Of a stretch of DNA of 64,000 nucleotides, positions 1-10,325 are shown piece after piece (the stretch's first letter is position 1; each line of letters opens with the position of its first letter). Origin of the DNA: Megaleporinus macrocephalus (taxonomy: Eukaryota; Chordata; Actinopteri; Characiformes; Anostomidae). A program made the translations under genes and the position numbers. Below the pieces are notes generated by a model. That model was not told the DNA's origin, ran no database searches, and saw only the letters and a program-made list of their open reading frames with translations. Location: contig CM038728.1 of the NCBI GenBank assembly GCA_021613375.1, forward strand, positions 32,618,907 through 32,682,906. The letters are read 5' to 3'.

Positions 1-209
1 ATGACTCTCTTTCCTCCATTCATTCCTTCGCTTCATTCACTACATACTTTTTAAATTTTACAAGCTACGAAGTTTCTGATGGACGGTAAAAACTAAAGCA
101 GGGGCGGAAACAGCCCGCACTGTCCTCCTGCCGGAGCTGCTAAACTTTAAACTTCACGCCATTCAAACGAGCGAAAATGGCTGAGACGAGCTGCAGCTCA
201 CAGACTCAC

Positions 210-329
210 CACTTCTCCGATCAGTAACTGTCCCTTCCTGGAGGAGATGAAGTCTTTGTTTAGCAGTAGGGAGACCACGGAGCGGTTCGGGGGGTCTCCT
301 CTCCGATCGGGGTCCTCCATGTCACCCAT
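210..329 (-). CDS. cmtm3: CMTM-family MARVEL protein, first coding exon (cmtm3-like)
   Basis: This is a minus-strand first coding exon of 40 codons, starting MGDMEDPDRRGDPPN and ending in KGQLLIGEV just before a GTGAGT donor at 209. The end resembles the CMTM3 first exon, where a hydrophobic/basic stretch SLKGRLLLAE precedes the first membrane segment; here it reads ISSRKGQLLIGEV. CMTM proteins are four-pass MARVEL-domain membrane proteins of the secretory pathway and cell surface. The membrane segments are not here and must lie left of position 1. The frame is open upstream to 473 on the minus strand, but I take 329 as the start because the region above it looks like 5' UTR; an ATG at 320 is an alternative. 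Its position beside a cklf-like gene on the same strand fits the vertebrate CKLF-CMTM cluster. Another CMTM paralogue cannot be excluded. Confidence 0.55.
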
Positions 330-480
330 CGCACCCAAAATAATAAAAAGCGGGAGCCGCTGCGCTGGAGCTGCTGGAGTTCCTGCAGCGAGGAGTCGCT
401 GGTGAACGAGTCGGCTCTCCTGAGTCGGTTCTTTGAGCTGAACTCTGCGAGTCGACTCCTCAAGACGAGTCAATAGCCTA
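330..480 (-). promoter_or_regulatory. Probable 5' UTR/promoter of the cmtm3-like gene
   Basis: Sequence upstream of the cmtm3-like start is GC-rich compared with the AT-rich sequence beyond 480, and it contains CpGs and repeated GAGTCG/CGACTC words. Similar CGACTC words recur at 1815-1890, so part of it may be repeat-derived. No TATA box was recognised. Confidence 0.3.
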
Positions 481-956
481 TTAGTTCAGGAGTCACTGCT
501 GCTAATATAAATATTTTAAAATAATCATAAAAATAAATATGTTCATAATTTCTGTGCAAAGAAATATAATAGTATATAATATTTTGTTTTACCAAAAATA
601 ACCAAATAAATGTAAAATAAATTAATATATGCAAATTAGATTCATTTGATGTCATTTAGTCATTGACAAATTGAATCAGTAAATTAAATGAAATCAGTTT
701 CTTTCAGTGCACAACATTATATATGGATAGTCCATATAAGTTATTGATATTGGCTGCCCTCTCTATAGGTCACACATACTAATGACCATTAGAAAAATAG
801 ATAACCTACAACACGTGTATGTACTCAAGAGTAAAGTAGTGACCAAATAACCCCGTGTTTTGGAGATTGTCCCCATTTATGGTGGCCTGTTCCAGGAAAT
901 ATCCTAAGATCTGCAGCATAGCAGATAGATAGAAGTCTTCCGTTGTGCTTTTTTGG

Positions 957-972
957 CCAGCAGGGGGCGCTG
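957..972 (+). promoter_or_regulatory. CTCF-like core motif
   Basis: CCAGCAGGGGGCGCTG matches the vertebrate CTCF core (CCASYAGRKGGCR followed by GCTG). It lies between the cmtm3-like and cklf-like genes. This is a sequence match only; occupancy is unknown. Confidence 0.5.
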
Positions 973-1302
973 CTGCAGCAATTTAACCACCTGTACCACT
1001 TATAGGCTTAGTTTTAGTTTTAAAACTTCACCAGAATCTAGCAGGAGTTCACAACATCACCACAAACGTCTTCTCAGGACACAGGGTACCCCAAGGATTA
1101 AAATCAGGGGGCTTACAGGACTTGAGTTGTACAACCAAGTGATAGTAGGTATCTGATTTGTACAGACATGTAGTCTACTTGAATGTAGCTGGGCGGTATC
1201 TCACTTCTGACACCACTGTAGCGTCGGTGTAGAACAAGAGACATCTCAACAGTTTTTGGGTGAATGCTCTTTTATTAAACACAGCAGCAGCCGAGAACAC
1301 AC

Positions 1303-1355
1303 ATAATAATAATAATAATAATAACAATAATAATAATAATAATAATAATAATAAA
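1303..1355. repeat. (TAA)n microsatellite
   Basis: Run of AAT/TAA triplets with one C interruption, in AT-rich intergenic DNA. Confidence 0.9.
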
Positions 1356-1672
1356 CAGCTTACAGGATTTCAGTCATAGGACCATGTGATGGTAGGTATC
1401 TGATTTGTACAGACATACTGTCTACTTGCATGTAGCTCCATACCATCTACAAATAGCACATCATTTAGAATAAATGGTGCATCAGCCCTGCCCAGTGGTG
1501 TGTTTAGGGACTGGATACTGAGCTACGAGTCTCATTATGGGTGTTGTTCCTGCCTGCTGCTAGACTTGCTGACCCTTGAGATCCCTAACCCTATCCCTTT
1601 TACCCTATGAGCGCTAAGACTCCAGAACAAAGGTAACAAAATTAGCTCTAACTATATATATATGTATATACA

Positions 1673-1682
<10 letters not shown>

Positions 1683-1750
<68 letters not shown>
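1683..1750. repeat. (TA)n microsatellite
   Basis: Uninterrupted TA dinucleotides, preceded by a short TG/TA mixture from 1655. Confidence 0.95.
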
Positions 1751-1753
<3 letters not shown>

Positions 1754-1869
1754 TTGCATATTATTTTTTATAACAAACATATAAATCGTACAAATCTGGC
1801 AACACTAAAGTTGCTGAATCGACGAGATGCTTGAGAGTTGAAAGAGTCGACTCCTATTGGTAAGCCGAG

Positions 1870-2960
1870 TCAACTGATTCGACTCACTGACCATCACTCT
1901 GAGCTGATGTGCAGCATCGCTTTTAGCTCACACTGGAAACGGAAATGCACACAAAGAGGGCGGAAACTCAGCACTGCACTGACTAACATCTGCTTTTCTG
2001 AGAGTTAAGAAGCCCACCATTCATTCCTCCATCCATCCTTTAACTCACCCATCCACTCCTCCATCTCTTCACCTACCTCTCCACCCATCCACACACAGCA
2101 TTAAAGAGCCCATACGTTTCATTTTCCACCCCTGAGATCCACTCATGACATCAGTGTGAAGGTTTTTAGCACATCAAAAACAGCTAATTAATCTTCCCTC
2201 TTTGTTCTATAGGCCGACAGCATACTTCAAACAAGAACAACTTCGAGCAAAACGACAATTATTTGGTCGGAATGATCACCAGTTTGTTCTGAGATCTCCC
2301 CCTGATTGTGATTGGATTTATGACAGCAAGTTTCATTTAGCTCAAATCAAGTGGTTATTATGGCCATTCGTTAATATAACTTGCAAACATTGAAACAAAA
2401 TCTGTTTTTTCAGGCCCCAAACCAGCAACAACAGCACATTACACTAAATATACACAAAAGTATATACAAAAAATAAAGTATATGCAAAAGAAATTAAGTA
2501 TAAACAGATAGTCAAGATACAGATCAAATAAAGTTGGTATAGAAGAAGATGTGGGAAATCTGATTTGCATCCACGGCAAGCTACATATTCCCCATCCGTA
2601 CAAAGTTCAGCCATCTGGTGACCTGATTGTCCTCCAAGGTGCTTACTCCTTCGTCCCCACTGTACTGCTTCTTCCCCTGCAGTCTTATTATAGGTAATAA
2701 TAACAACAACAATAATAATAATAATAGTAATAGTAATGAAAATAATAGGTTGGTCTCATTCAATAAACAGCTTGAGCTGAAACACTCTTTGAGTGGGCGT
2801 GGCTAGAAAGAATAGGTTGGTATATGTAAATATGTTTTTATAGCATAACATTTCCCATGACCCTGTGAAAGTGGTCGCTGTGCATATCAGTATTCGAATA
2901 ATTAATATTACAGCCTGAGCTGTGACATCACCAAAAATCTAAAATATAGATTATTATTAT
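1870..2960. other. Intergenic DNA without recognised genes
   Basis: I see only short open frames without family resemblance. A short imperfect AAT/TAA tract lies at 2696-2750. No RNA gene was recognised. Confidence 0.5.
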
Positions 2961-3200
2961 TGTCCAATGAAAAACATCTCCAGTTTTGTTGATTTTTATT
3001 TTTCTATATCAATAAAATGCAGCAGATGCCGTTTACATTGTGGGACAATTTCATGATGAATGGACCAATACAAATGCTCCAAAATAGCTTGGAAAAATTT
3101 CTCGCTCCATTGATTTACACTGAAAGTGAAGATAGTTTTTGTCCTCTCCTGTAAAGTTGCCATGTTGAAGATACTTGTTTTTCATTGGACAGCGGCGATA
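2961..3200 (+). mobile_element. MITE family A, copy 1
   Basis: Both ends carry GTCCAATGAAAAACA-like sequence in inverted orientation (2969-2983 and its complement near 3180-3192). The interior contains the family words ATGGACCAAT and GCTCCAAAATA. The same about 240-bp element recurs at 4398, 31525, 34215, 40942, 44340, 49497 and 60045, so it is a dispersed non-autonomous element with terminal inverted repeats of about 30 bp. Confidence 0.6.
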
Positions 3201-3323
3201 TATGTGAAGTGTTTTTTTCCTTATCTAGCAGTGTTTACATCCTGCATGAAACTCTTACAAAGTGACTTTAAAATATTATATATATATTATAAATATTATA
3301 ATATAAAATATTATGTATATATA

Positions 3324-3823
3324 TACACTACCGCATAAAAGTTTAGGATCACTTTAGAATTTCATTTCATGCAATTCATGCAATTTTTTATGCAATTCAC
3401 AAACAATATTGTTCATTTCACAACTAATGTAAGTGTATCAGATGATTTTTAAAGAATAAAAATGTTTGTATTAAAGTCTATTTTTGTATAGAGGCTTATT
3501 TTACATACAGTCCTATTATCAGTAATTCTCAGTCCTCTGTCTAAATCTCCTGGTACGACCACCAATCCAAGTTAAGGATGTTATTGGACTAATTGGTTGT
3601 TAGGACACTCTTGATCAATTGTGATGCACAGCTGAAAAACATTCTACTAATAAGTGAGTATAAAAGGGAACAACATTCTAGGTTAGTTTAGTATCTGAAG
3701 ATCAGCAGTTGATGGCTTGCTGACCGACTCACAATGACCAGAAAGAAACAACTTTCTTTAGAGACCCGTCAGTTCATTGTTGTGTTAAGAACATTTCACT
3801 GTGATCCCAAACTGTTGGCGGTA

Positions 3824-3828
<5 letters not shown>
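3324..3828 (+). mobile_element. Tc1-type non-autonomous element (deletion derivative)
   Basis: The left end reads TACACTACCGCATAAAAG and the right end is its imperfect inverted complement (GGCGGTAGTGTA at 3817-3828), each with a terminal TA as expected for Tc1/mariner target duplication. These termini resemble the common fish Tc1 terminus CACTACCG..AAAAGTTT. Near the right end, from 3734, an open stretch reads MTRKKQLSLETRQFIVVLR, which looks like the start of a Tc1 transposase N-terminal helix-turn-helix. The catalytic core is missing, so this is an internally deleted copy about 505 bp long. Confidence 0.65.

Positions 3829-3863
<35 letters not shown>
3829..3863. repeat. (TA)n microsatellite
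   Basis: TA run abutting the right end of the Tc1-type element, consistent with insertion at a TA tract. Confidence 0.9.
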
Positions 3864-3865
<2 letters not shown>

Positions 3866-4036
3866 CAGCAGTATAGGAAAATCTCACAGAGCTGAAAATA
3901 CTTAAGAATGGTAAATATAATTCACAGTTTTTTATATAAGGGTTACCTCGTCATTGACAATATTTAAAGATTTGAAATCCTGGGTTCCTCACAGCATGAC
4001 AAACTGAATCAGCATCCAAAATGACCAGAAACAGCT

Positions 4037-4042
4037 TTATTT
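4037..4042 (-). promoter_or_regulatory. Candidate polyadenylation signal of the cklf-like gene
   Basis: TTTATT on the plus strand reads AATAAA on the minus strand, about 0.9 kb downstream of the cklf-like stop codon. Other AATAAA-like words occur in this AT-rich stretch, so the choice is uncertain. Confidence 0.25.
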
Positions 4043-4397
4043 CTTAGTGATGTGAGGCGTACGGCTGATGCTGACAATGCTGAAACTATACAATTATCAA
4101 AAACACAGATGATTCATACAGCAGTATAACACACTCATTACAGATATACAGTCTTAAATAATACATCTCATCTAAACAAACACACATTCTCTAGACAAAT
4201 AAAAATATCAATAACCTACACAATCAGCACACATGCAGAAAAATACAGAAATAGAAATATTAGCTACCTACAAAGACATGTTTCAACCATAAATATACTT
4301 AATATATAAATATATATATTTAGACAGCCAAGACTTAGTTTAAGCAAAAACCAACATAGTCTAGCAAGATAACCAGAATATCGTCACCATTCCAAGA

Positions 4398-4602
4398 AAA
4401 ACATTTATCTTTATTTTTGTTGATTTTCAATTTTTTACATCATTTGAACACAACAGCTGCGCTTTATATCCTGTCAACGATTCAGGAGGAATGGACCAAT
4501 AGAAATGCTCCAAAATTACTTAAGTAAAGGCCTCTTTACATCAACTTACATTGAAAGTTAAGAATGTTTTTGGTTTAGTAAAGCTACTATTTTGGTGATA
4601 CC
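4398..4602 (+). mobile_element. MITE family A, copy 2
   Basis: Degenerate family A copy with the interior words CATCATTTGAACACAACAGC and AATGGACCAATAGAAATGCT. It lies in the presumed cklf-like 3' UTR or just beyond it. Confidence 0.5.
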
Positions 4603-4934
4603 TTATAGACCTGCACTAGAGCAGCTTCAACCAGTGTGGAATCAAACATGTCTTGGCTGATTGATTACATTTAAGCTAAAGAGAGAAACTGTTAAAATGG
4701 CTAGTGATGTTTTGAAATGAAAGAGATTTTTAATATTATTGTTTGTAAATAATAATAAAACTATGGATGCTAGAAGTTTTCTTACGCTACATCATAGCCT
4801 CGTTCCAAAACAAACTGAACCAACTTCAGACACCAAACACGTTTTCTACGTCTGGAGTTATGTTGGAAAATTTGGCTGAATTGTTTACATTTTAATTTAA
4901 ATATAAATAAGTTTAAATTTGACTGAATCAGTTG

Positions 4935-5045
4935 CTAAGACCTGATGGAAGTGGCTGTTGCTCCTCTCGGCTGGTTGAAGGTGATTTTCTTGAAGAGGTA
5001 ATACCCGTCCACACACCACAGCCCCACAGCCACAAAACTCACCAT
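4935..5045 (-). CDS. cklf: cklf exon 4 (terminal coding exon)
   Basis: Starts after TTCAG with MVSFVAVGLWCVDGYYLFKK, holding the fourth membrane segment, and ends with ITFNQPRGATATSIRS and a TAG at 4935-4937. Confidence 0.8.
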   Translation of the reverse strand: MVSFVAVGLWCVDGYYLFKKITFNQPRGATATSIRS

Positions 5046-8000
5046 CTGAACAAAAACAAGCAACTTGAGTAACCACACACATCCTGTGTTCATGCAGCAC
5101 TGATAGCGTCTTCTTAGCTTAGCCTGGGTTGGTATGAAGCTTAGTGTCTAGCTTCAGTTAACGTGTCCTTGTGAGCCCCACCTGAATGCTGTTTAGGCAA
5201 CTGTAACCCTGCTGGGACCACAACTGTAGCTTAACTGGGGCTCACAGTGGCAGCCTAACTGGGGCCCACAATGGAAGCCCAACTGGGGCCCACAACCTGA
5301 CCCAACCTGAACCCACAACAGTAGACCAAAGTTATAACCCAACTGAGGCCCAAAGTTAGAACACACTTGGAGCCCAAACTTAGAACCCAACTGGGGACCT
5401 AAGTTATAACCCAACTGGGATCTAAAATTATAACCCAACTGGGGACCAAGTTAGAACCCAATTGTGGACCGAGTTAGAACCCAACTGGAGGCCAAAGTTA
5501 TAACCCAACTAGAATCTAAAGTTATAACCCAACTAGAATCTAAAGTTATAACCCAACTGGGGCCCAAAGTTATAAGCAATGTACCATGTACCACCAATCA
5601 AAAGCCACAACGCAAAACTGATATGGGGCCCACATGAACATGTTGGTTGGGTAACTGCAGAAAACCTGATGATGAACCTACCAGTGAAGAAATAAACCAC
5701 ATGGTGTCCTCATAGCTTAGCGTCTATCTCTTTAGCTTATGAACTAAATGACTGTTTTATAACCCAGCTAATGAGCTAGTAAAATAATGTGCCAAAGCTT
5801 TTGTAAACATATGTTTCTTTTCTTTTTAAATCTTAATTATGAGGGTATTAATAGAGCACCATGTGTTAATTATGTATTTTTTAAATTTGTAATAGAAGAT
5901 CATAATTTAGCCTTCATACTTGATCATACTTTCATTTTGGCATTTCCTGTTTGTTTGTTTATTTATTTTGTTTTTTATGCATTTTGTACTTTCTTTTTCT
6001 GATTAAGCACTTTCTATTTCTTCTTAAATTTTTATTTTGCTTTGATATATGTAAATCACATTGAATTGTCTTTGTGTATAAAATGTAAACTATTAAAAAA
6101 GACGGTTCTTCAGGGGTTCTTTAGTAAAGACAGTGGCTCTGTTTCATGCTTAAATGGTTCTTTGCATGGAGCATGTGCTTTATGTAGAAACATTTTAAAA
6201 GTGGTTCTATATGACACCAAAAATGTTATATATCAAGTTTTTAACAACAGAAGAGCACTTTTAGGTGCTATATAGAACCACTTCTAAAAAGATTCTACAT
6301 ATAACCATATATAGCACATTCTCCATTAGCCTAAAGAACCTTTTCACTATTTATGAATGTAAATGGTCCTTTGAGTGTTCATGATTCTACATAGAATAAA
6401 GAACCCCTGTTTTAAATGGTGCACTCTATAAATAAGCTTTCTGTGCTTTATTATGTAAGATAGTTTCTGGCTTTATCCCCCAAATAACTGTAGTGTGTAT
6501 AAAATTGCTTTTACATTTAACATTGCTTCTAGGAATTTTTCCCAAAACAAAGTAATTTGTGTTTGATTTAGCTGCTCACTTACCCCTCCAGCTAAAGTGC
6601 TGGGCACTGTGTAGGTGGACATAGCTATGATGCTAATTATACAAATGAAGGCCGCTGCAAAGAATGAGTTGAACGCATCCTAAAAAAAAAAAAAAAATTA
6701 ATAATTATCTTCACAATATAGATTCATCTGTGCTTACCATGTGTCCATTTTACAATACTTACAGCTTCACATTTTTATATTTTGTTCCTATATTAAATAT
6801 ATATCCTATATTAAAAAGGGTATATTAAAAGTAGAACTTCAAGTAATTTTTACTTAGAATTTTAAACATTTGTTCAGTGTCTGTGTGAAGATGAGTAACA
6901 TACGATGAGAGGCCAGATGAAGAAGGTGAAGGTTTTGTTGAGCTTCAGCACGTACAGCAAAACTAGGGCGAGGGTTATGATGAACTCCACACATGTGGCG
7001 GCGATGTATGGCGGCCTAACAGCCACAGCAAAACACACAAACGCCACGAAAAGCACCACCTGGTGAGGAAACAGGATACAGGGTCAGAGGCTGTTTTCAG
7101 TTCAGGAGCTGGTTTATATTTCATGCTAGTGCAGATACCTGTGTGCTGGTTTATTTCTACTGCAGTTTAATACAGATTTTTATGATAATTTGATTCTATT
7201 GCAGATGCATATGCGTTAATTTGATTCTACTGCAGTTTTATATATGCTTATTTAATCCTACTGCAGTTTAGGGTATGCTAATTAAATTTGACTGCAGTTT
7301 TATATATGTTAATTTCTTTTTACTTACATTTTATATATGCTAATTTAATTCTATAGCAGTTGTAATGTATGCTACATTTCCTTTTATTATTATTATTTTA
7401 TATGCTAATTTCATTTTACCACCATGTTATATACTCTATTTTCATTTTACTGCATGTTTATATACAGCAATTGTATTTTACTGCAATTTTATATATGCCA
7501 GTTTCATTTTACCATCATTGTATATACACCAATTTCATTTTTATTGTCATTTTATGTACACCAATTTTATTTTACTGTTGTTGTATATATGCCAGTTCCA
7601 TTTTAAAGCAGTTTCGTATAGGCTAATTTCTTTGTACTCCAGTTTTATACAATAATTGCATTTTATTACAGGCTGTTTTACTAATTTGTGTTTAATTATT
7701 CATCAAATTATTAATTAAAGTTTTTTAGAAAGTTTAAAATGGCAAGACATCTAAAAGAGAGCTGTAAGTAAATGATGCGTAATTGTGGCTGCAGGTTGTT
7801 ATTTGTGTAAACATCATCCCTCAAACAGAATTTTACTCTTTTGTTCAGCGTTTACACAAATCTATCAACTTTGTTTCTCTTTTCTTCTACTTCTTCTTTT
7901 TTTTATCTGCCAGATACAACCCAGTCAGTGACTGACTGAATGCTGTGCTAGTGCGAACGTCCACTGTAGTTAAACCTTTAACATAGAAGTCACACATCTG

Positions 8001-8092
8001 CTCACCATCTCAGCTATCTTCAGTAAACCTCTTATAGACTTCAGGTAGGCCAGGTCGAGCTCTACGGCTCCGATGTGCTGATGGTCTGCCAT
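4935..8092 (-). CDS. cklf: Chemokine-like factor (CKLF/CMTM family), complete coding region in 4 exons
   Basis: Four minus-strand exons join in phase 0: 8006-8092, 6904-7059, 6584-6679 and 4935-5045. They give 149 codons plus TAG, against about 152 in human CKLF. The protein starts MADHQHIGAVELDLAY and has hydrophobic segments VVLFVAFVCFAVAV, FIITLALVLLYVL, AAAFICIISIIAM and VSFVAVGLW, the four-pass MARVEL layout of a small secretory-pathway membrane protein. CKLF-like marks are LLYVLKLNK, FFIWPLIDAFNS, STLAGGMVSF, CVDGYYLFKKITFN and the short polar tail. All splice sites are GT/AG. It is tandem with the cmtm3-like gene and head-to-head with tk2, as CKLF is in human. An upstream in-frame ATG at 8158 exists, but the CKLF-like length favours 8092. 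CMTM1/2-like paralogy is the main alternative. Confidence 0.8.
5193..5590. repeat. Degenerate minisatellite in cklf intron 3
   Basis: About 16 imperfect units of roughly 23-25 bp built around CCCAACTGGGGCCCA and AAAGTTATAA. It makes an 81-residue open frame of GPQLGYNFG-type repeats on the minus strand, which I treat as an artefact. Confidence 0.85.
6095..6420. mobile_element. Hairpin MITE in cklf intron 3
   Basis: The left end GGTTCTTCAGGGGTTCTTTA and the right end AAAGAACCCCTGTTTT are inverted matches. The middle holds further complementary words (GGTTCTATAT and ATATAGAACC). This is typical of the short palindromic GGGTTCTTT elements of fish. Confidence 0.55.
6584..6679 (-). CDS. cklf: cklf exon 3
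   Basis: 32 codons, DAFNSFFAAAFICIISIIAM then STYTVPSTLAGG, holding the third membrane segment. The acceptor follows a T-rich tract and the donor is GTAAGT at 6583. Confidence 0.8.
6904..7059 (-). CDS. cklf: cklf exon 2
   Basis: 52 codons from VVLFVAFVCF to FFIWPLI, holding membrane segments one and two. Acceptor CAG at 7060-7062, donor GTATGT at 6903. Confidence 0.82.
7140..7660. repeat. AT-rich degenerate tandem repeat in cklf intron 1
   Basis: Roughly 35-45-bp imperfect units built on GCTAATTT, ATTCTACTGCAGTTT and TATATATGC. The plus-strand open frames here (about 60-96 residues) follow the repeat and do not look like genes. Confidence 0.7.
8006..8092 (-). CDS. cklf: cklf exon 1 (coding part)
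   Basis: 29 codons, MADHQHIGAVELDLAYLKSI to LLKIAEM, followed by donor GTGAGC at 8005. Start chosen at 8090-8092 because it gives a family-like cytosolic N-terminus. Confidence 0.75.
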
Positions 8093-8395
8093 TATCTCAG
8101 CATGAAACACACAGACTGCACTTCCTGACACAGGGTTCCTCTCAGTTCCTGGAAACACACTCAGAGTGCAACATTTTACAGCAGAGTTTCTCTGAACACC
8201 ACGAACAACATGCTGTACATGCTGTGTGTGCAGTTCTGATGGGTTTGTACTACGAATTCTGAAATTTTACTTCTATTCGATTTTATTAGTGAGAGAAGTA
8301 AAATGCTTTATGCTCAGCTCCACTTTTCTTTACATGTTTAAACTATTTTAGACCAAAATGATCCAAAACAAGACAATTTGAGTTAAAATTACTAT

Positions 8396-8398
<3 letters not shown>

Positions 8399-8470
<72 letters not shown>
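8399..8470. repeat. (TA)n microsatellite
   Basis: Pure AT dinucleotide run upstream of cklf exon 1. Confidence 0.95.
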
Positions 8471-8792
<322 letters not shown>

Positions 8793-9400
8793 ACAGTGGT
8801 GTGAAAAAGTGTTTGCCCCCTTGATTATTTTGCAAATTATTATTTGCATGTTTGTCACACTTAAATGTTTCAGAACATCAAACCAATTTAAATATTAGTC
8901 AAAGACAAAACAGGTAAACACAAAATGCTATTTTTTTAAATTAAGGTGCTACATGGCCCTGTGTGAAAAAGTGATTGCCCCCTAAACCAACTAGCTGGTC
9001 GGGCCACCCTTAGCAGCAACAACTGTAACCAAGCGTTTGCGATAACTTGCAACGAGTCTTTTACAGCGTTGTGGAGGAATTTTGGCTCACTCATCTTTGC
9101 AGAATTGTTGTTTTTCAGCCACATTGGAGGGTTTTCGAGCATAAACTGCCTTTTTAAGGTTTACTAGGCCAATCCAAAGTCTTCATTTTGTTTTTCTTCT
9201 GCCATTCAGAGTTTAGTCTCATAAAGGTGCTACAATATCATTTGCCCAGCAGATGGCCACATTATCCCACAAACAAAAATCTGGGCTAAGATCAGATTTT
9301 TTATTTTTACCCTTTGTAATGAAAACAGGGGGCTTTGAATATCTTGACGAAGTGTGAGTGCTTGATAATTTGCGACGGCATTTTAAAACAGGAGTGCTGA
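8793..9400 (+). mobile_element. Decayed DNA transposon, GTGTTTGCCCCC family
   Basis: Begins TACAGTGGTGTGAAAAAGTG followed by TTTGCCCCC; the related word TGTGAAAAAGTGATTGCCCC recurs at 8962-8981. This terminus is common on Tc1/mariner-type elements in fish, and the preceding TA fits. A matching right terminus was not found, so the right boundary is approximate. Confidence 0.45.
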
Positions 9401-9431
9401 TTAGAAAGAGTTCAAAGAGCTGAGAAGTGGG

Positions 9432-9555
<124 letters not shown>

Positions 9556-9589
9556 TTTATTAATTATTTAAATACGCTGTTGTTTTTGC

Positions 9590-9704
9590 GGTCGCGGCCC
9601 CTTTAAGGCTCGGCCTGTGACGTAGGCGTGCGAAACACGGAAGTGCGCGCTCACGTGGTTCCTCCTTTAACTAAAGCGGTGGACGGAGTGAGGATGAAGG
9701 AGGG
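9590..9704 (+). promoter_or_regulatory. tk2: tk2 core promoter region
   Basis: A short CpG-rich island between the TA microsatellite and the tk2 start codon. It holds a CRE-like TGACGTA (9618-9624), an ETS-like CGGAAGTG (9638-9645) and an E-box CACGTG (9652-9657), a set typical of TATA-less promoters of housekeeping and mitochondrial genes. The transcription start is not visible directly. Confidence 0.55.
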
Positions 9705-9888
9705 ATGATGAAGGAGGTGAAGATGGTCAGGGGCCTTTTAAACACACTCAGTCGGACTCTTCTGCCTGTTTACTGTCGTTCTGTGGAAACAGCCCCCAAT
9801 CCGGCTCGGCTCGCGCTGTTTCAGGCTGTATTACTGCGCGGAGTTCACAGTAATCACGCACACCATCATCATCATCACCATCTGACAG
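9705..9888 (+). CDS. tk2: tk2 exon 1
   Basis: Codes the putative mitochondrial presequence [20 protein letters not shown] and a linker containing HAHHHHHHH, encoded by (CAT/CAC)n at 9859-9881. Donor GTAGGA at 9889; ends in phase 1. Confidence 0.8.
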
Positions 9889-10274
9889 GTAGGAGTGAAG
9901 ATCAGACACCCATCACATTCGAGGCTGACGTATTTTCTAATTGTTTCGTTCCACCTTAAATAATTATTTGGTTACGTCCTGCCTCAGGCTTCCAATATTG
10001 TATAATAACTGTGTTTTGTGTCAAAATCCTGTAAAACGTGATGACATCATGATAAAAAATGATGCAAGACGATACATACAGCTTCTGATCGGTGCCCACT
10101 CAGTGATTTGTCCAGATCAGAGCGCTGCACGAATGACCACGTGACTTATCCTTTATTATTATCATTTTAAATACTTACTTATACTAACTAATACTAATTT
10201 GTTGTAGTCAAACATGTTCTCTTATACATGCTAAATAGCATAATACATTCTTTCTTTACTGGAAAACCTTTGTT

Positions 10275-10325
<51 letters not shown>

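Noticed and set aside
331..473. N-terminal extension of the cmtm3-like frame up to an ATG at 473
   Set aside because: The extension has low-complexity, UTR-like content; the ATG at 329 gives a CMTM-like N-terminus length.
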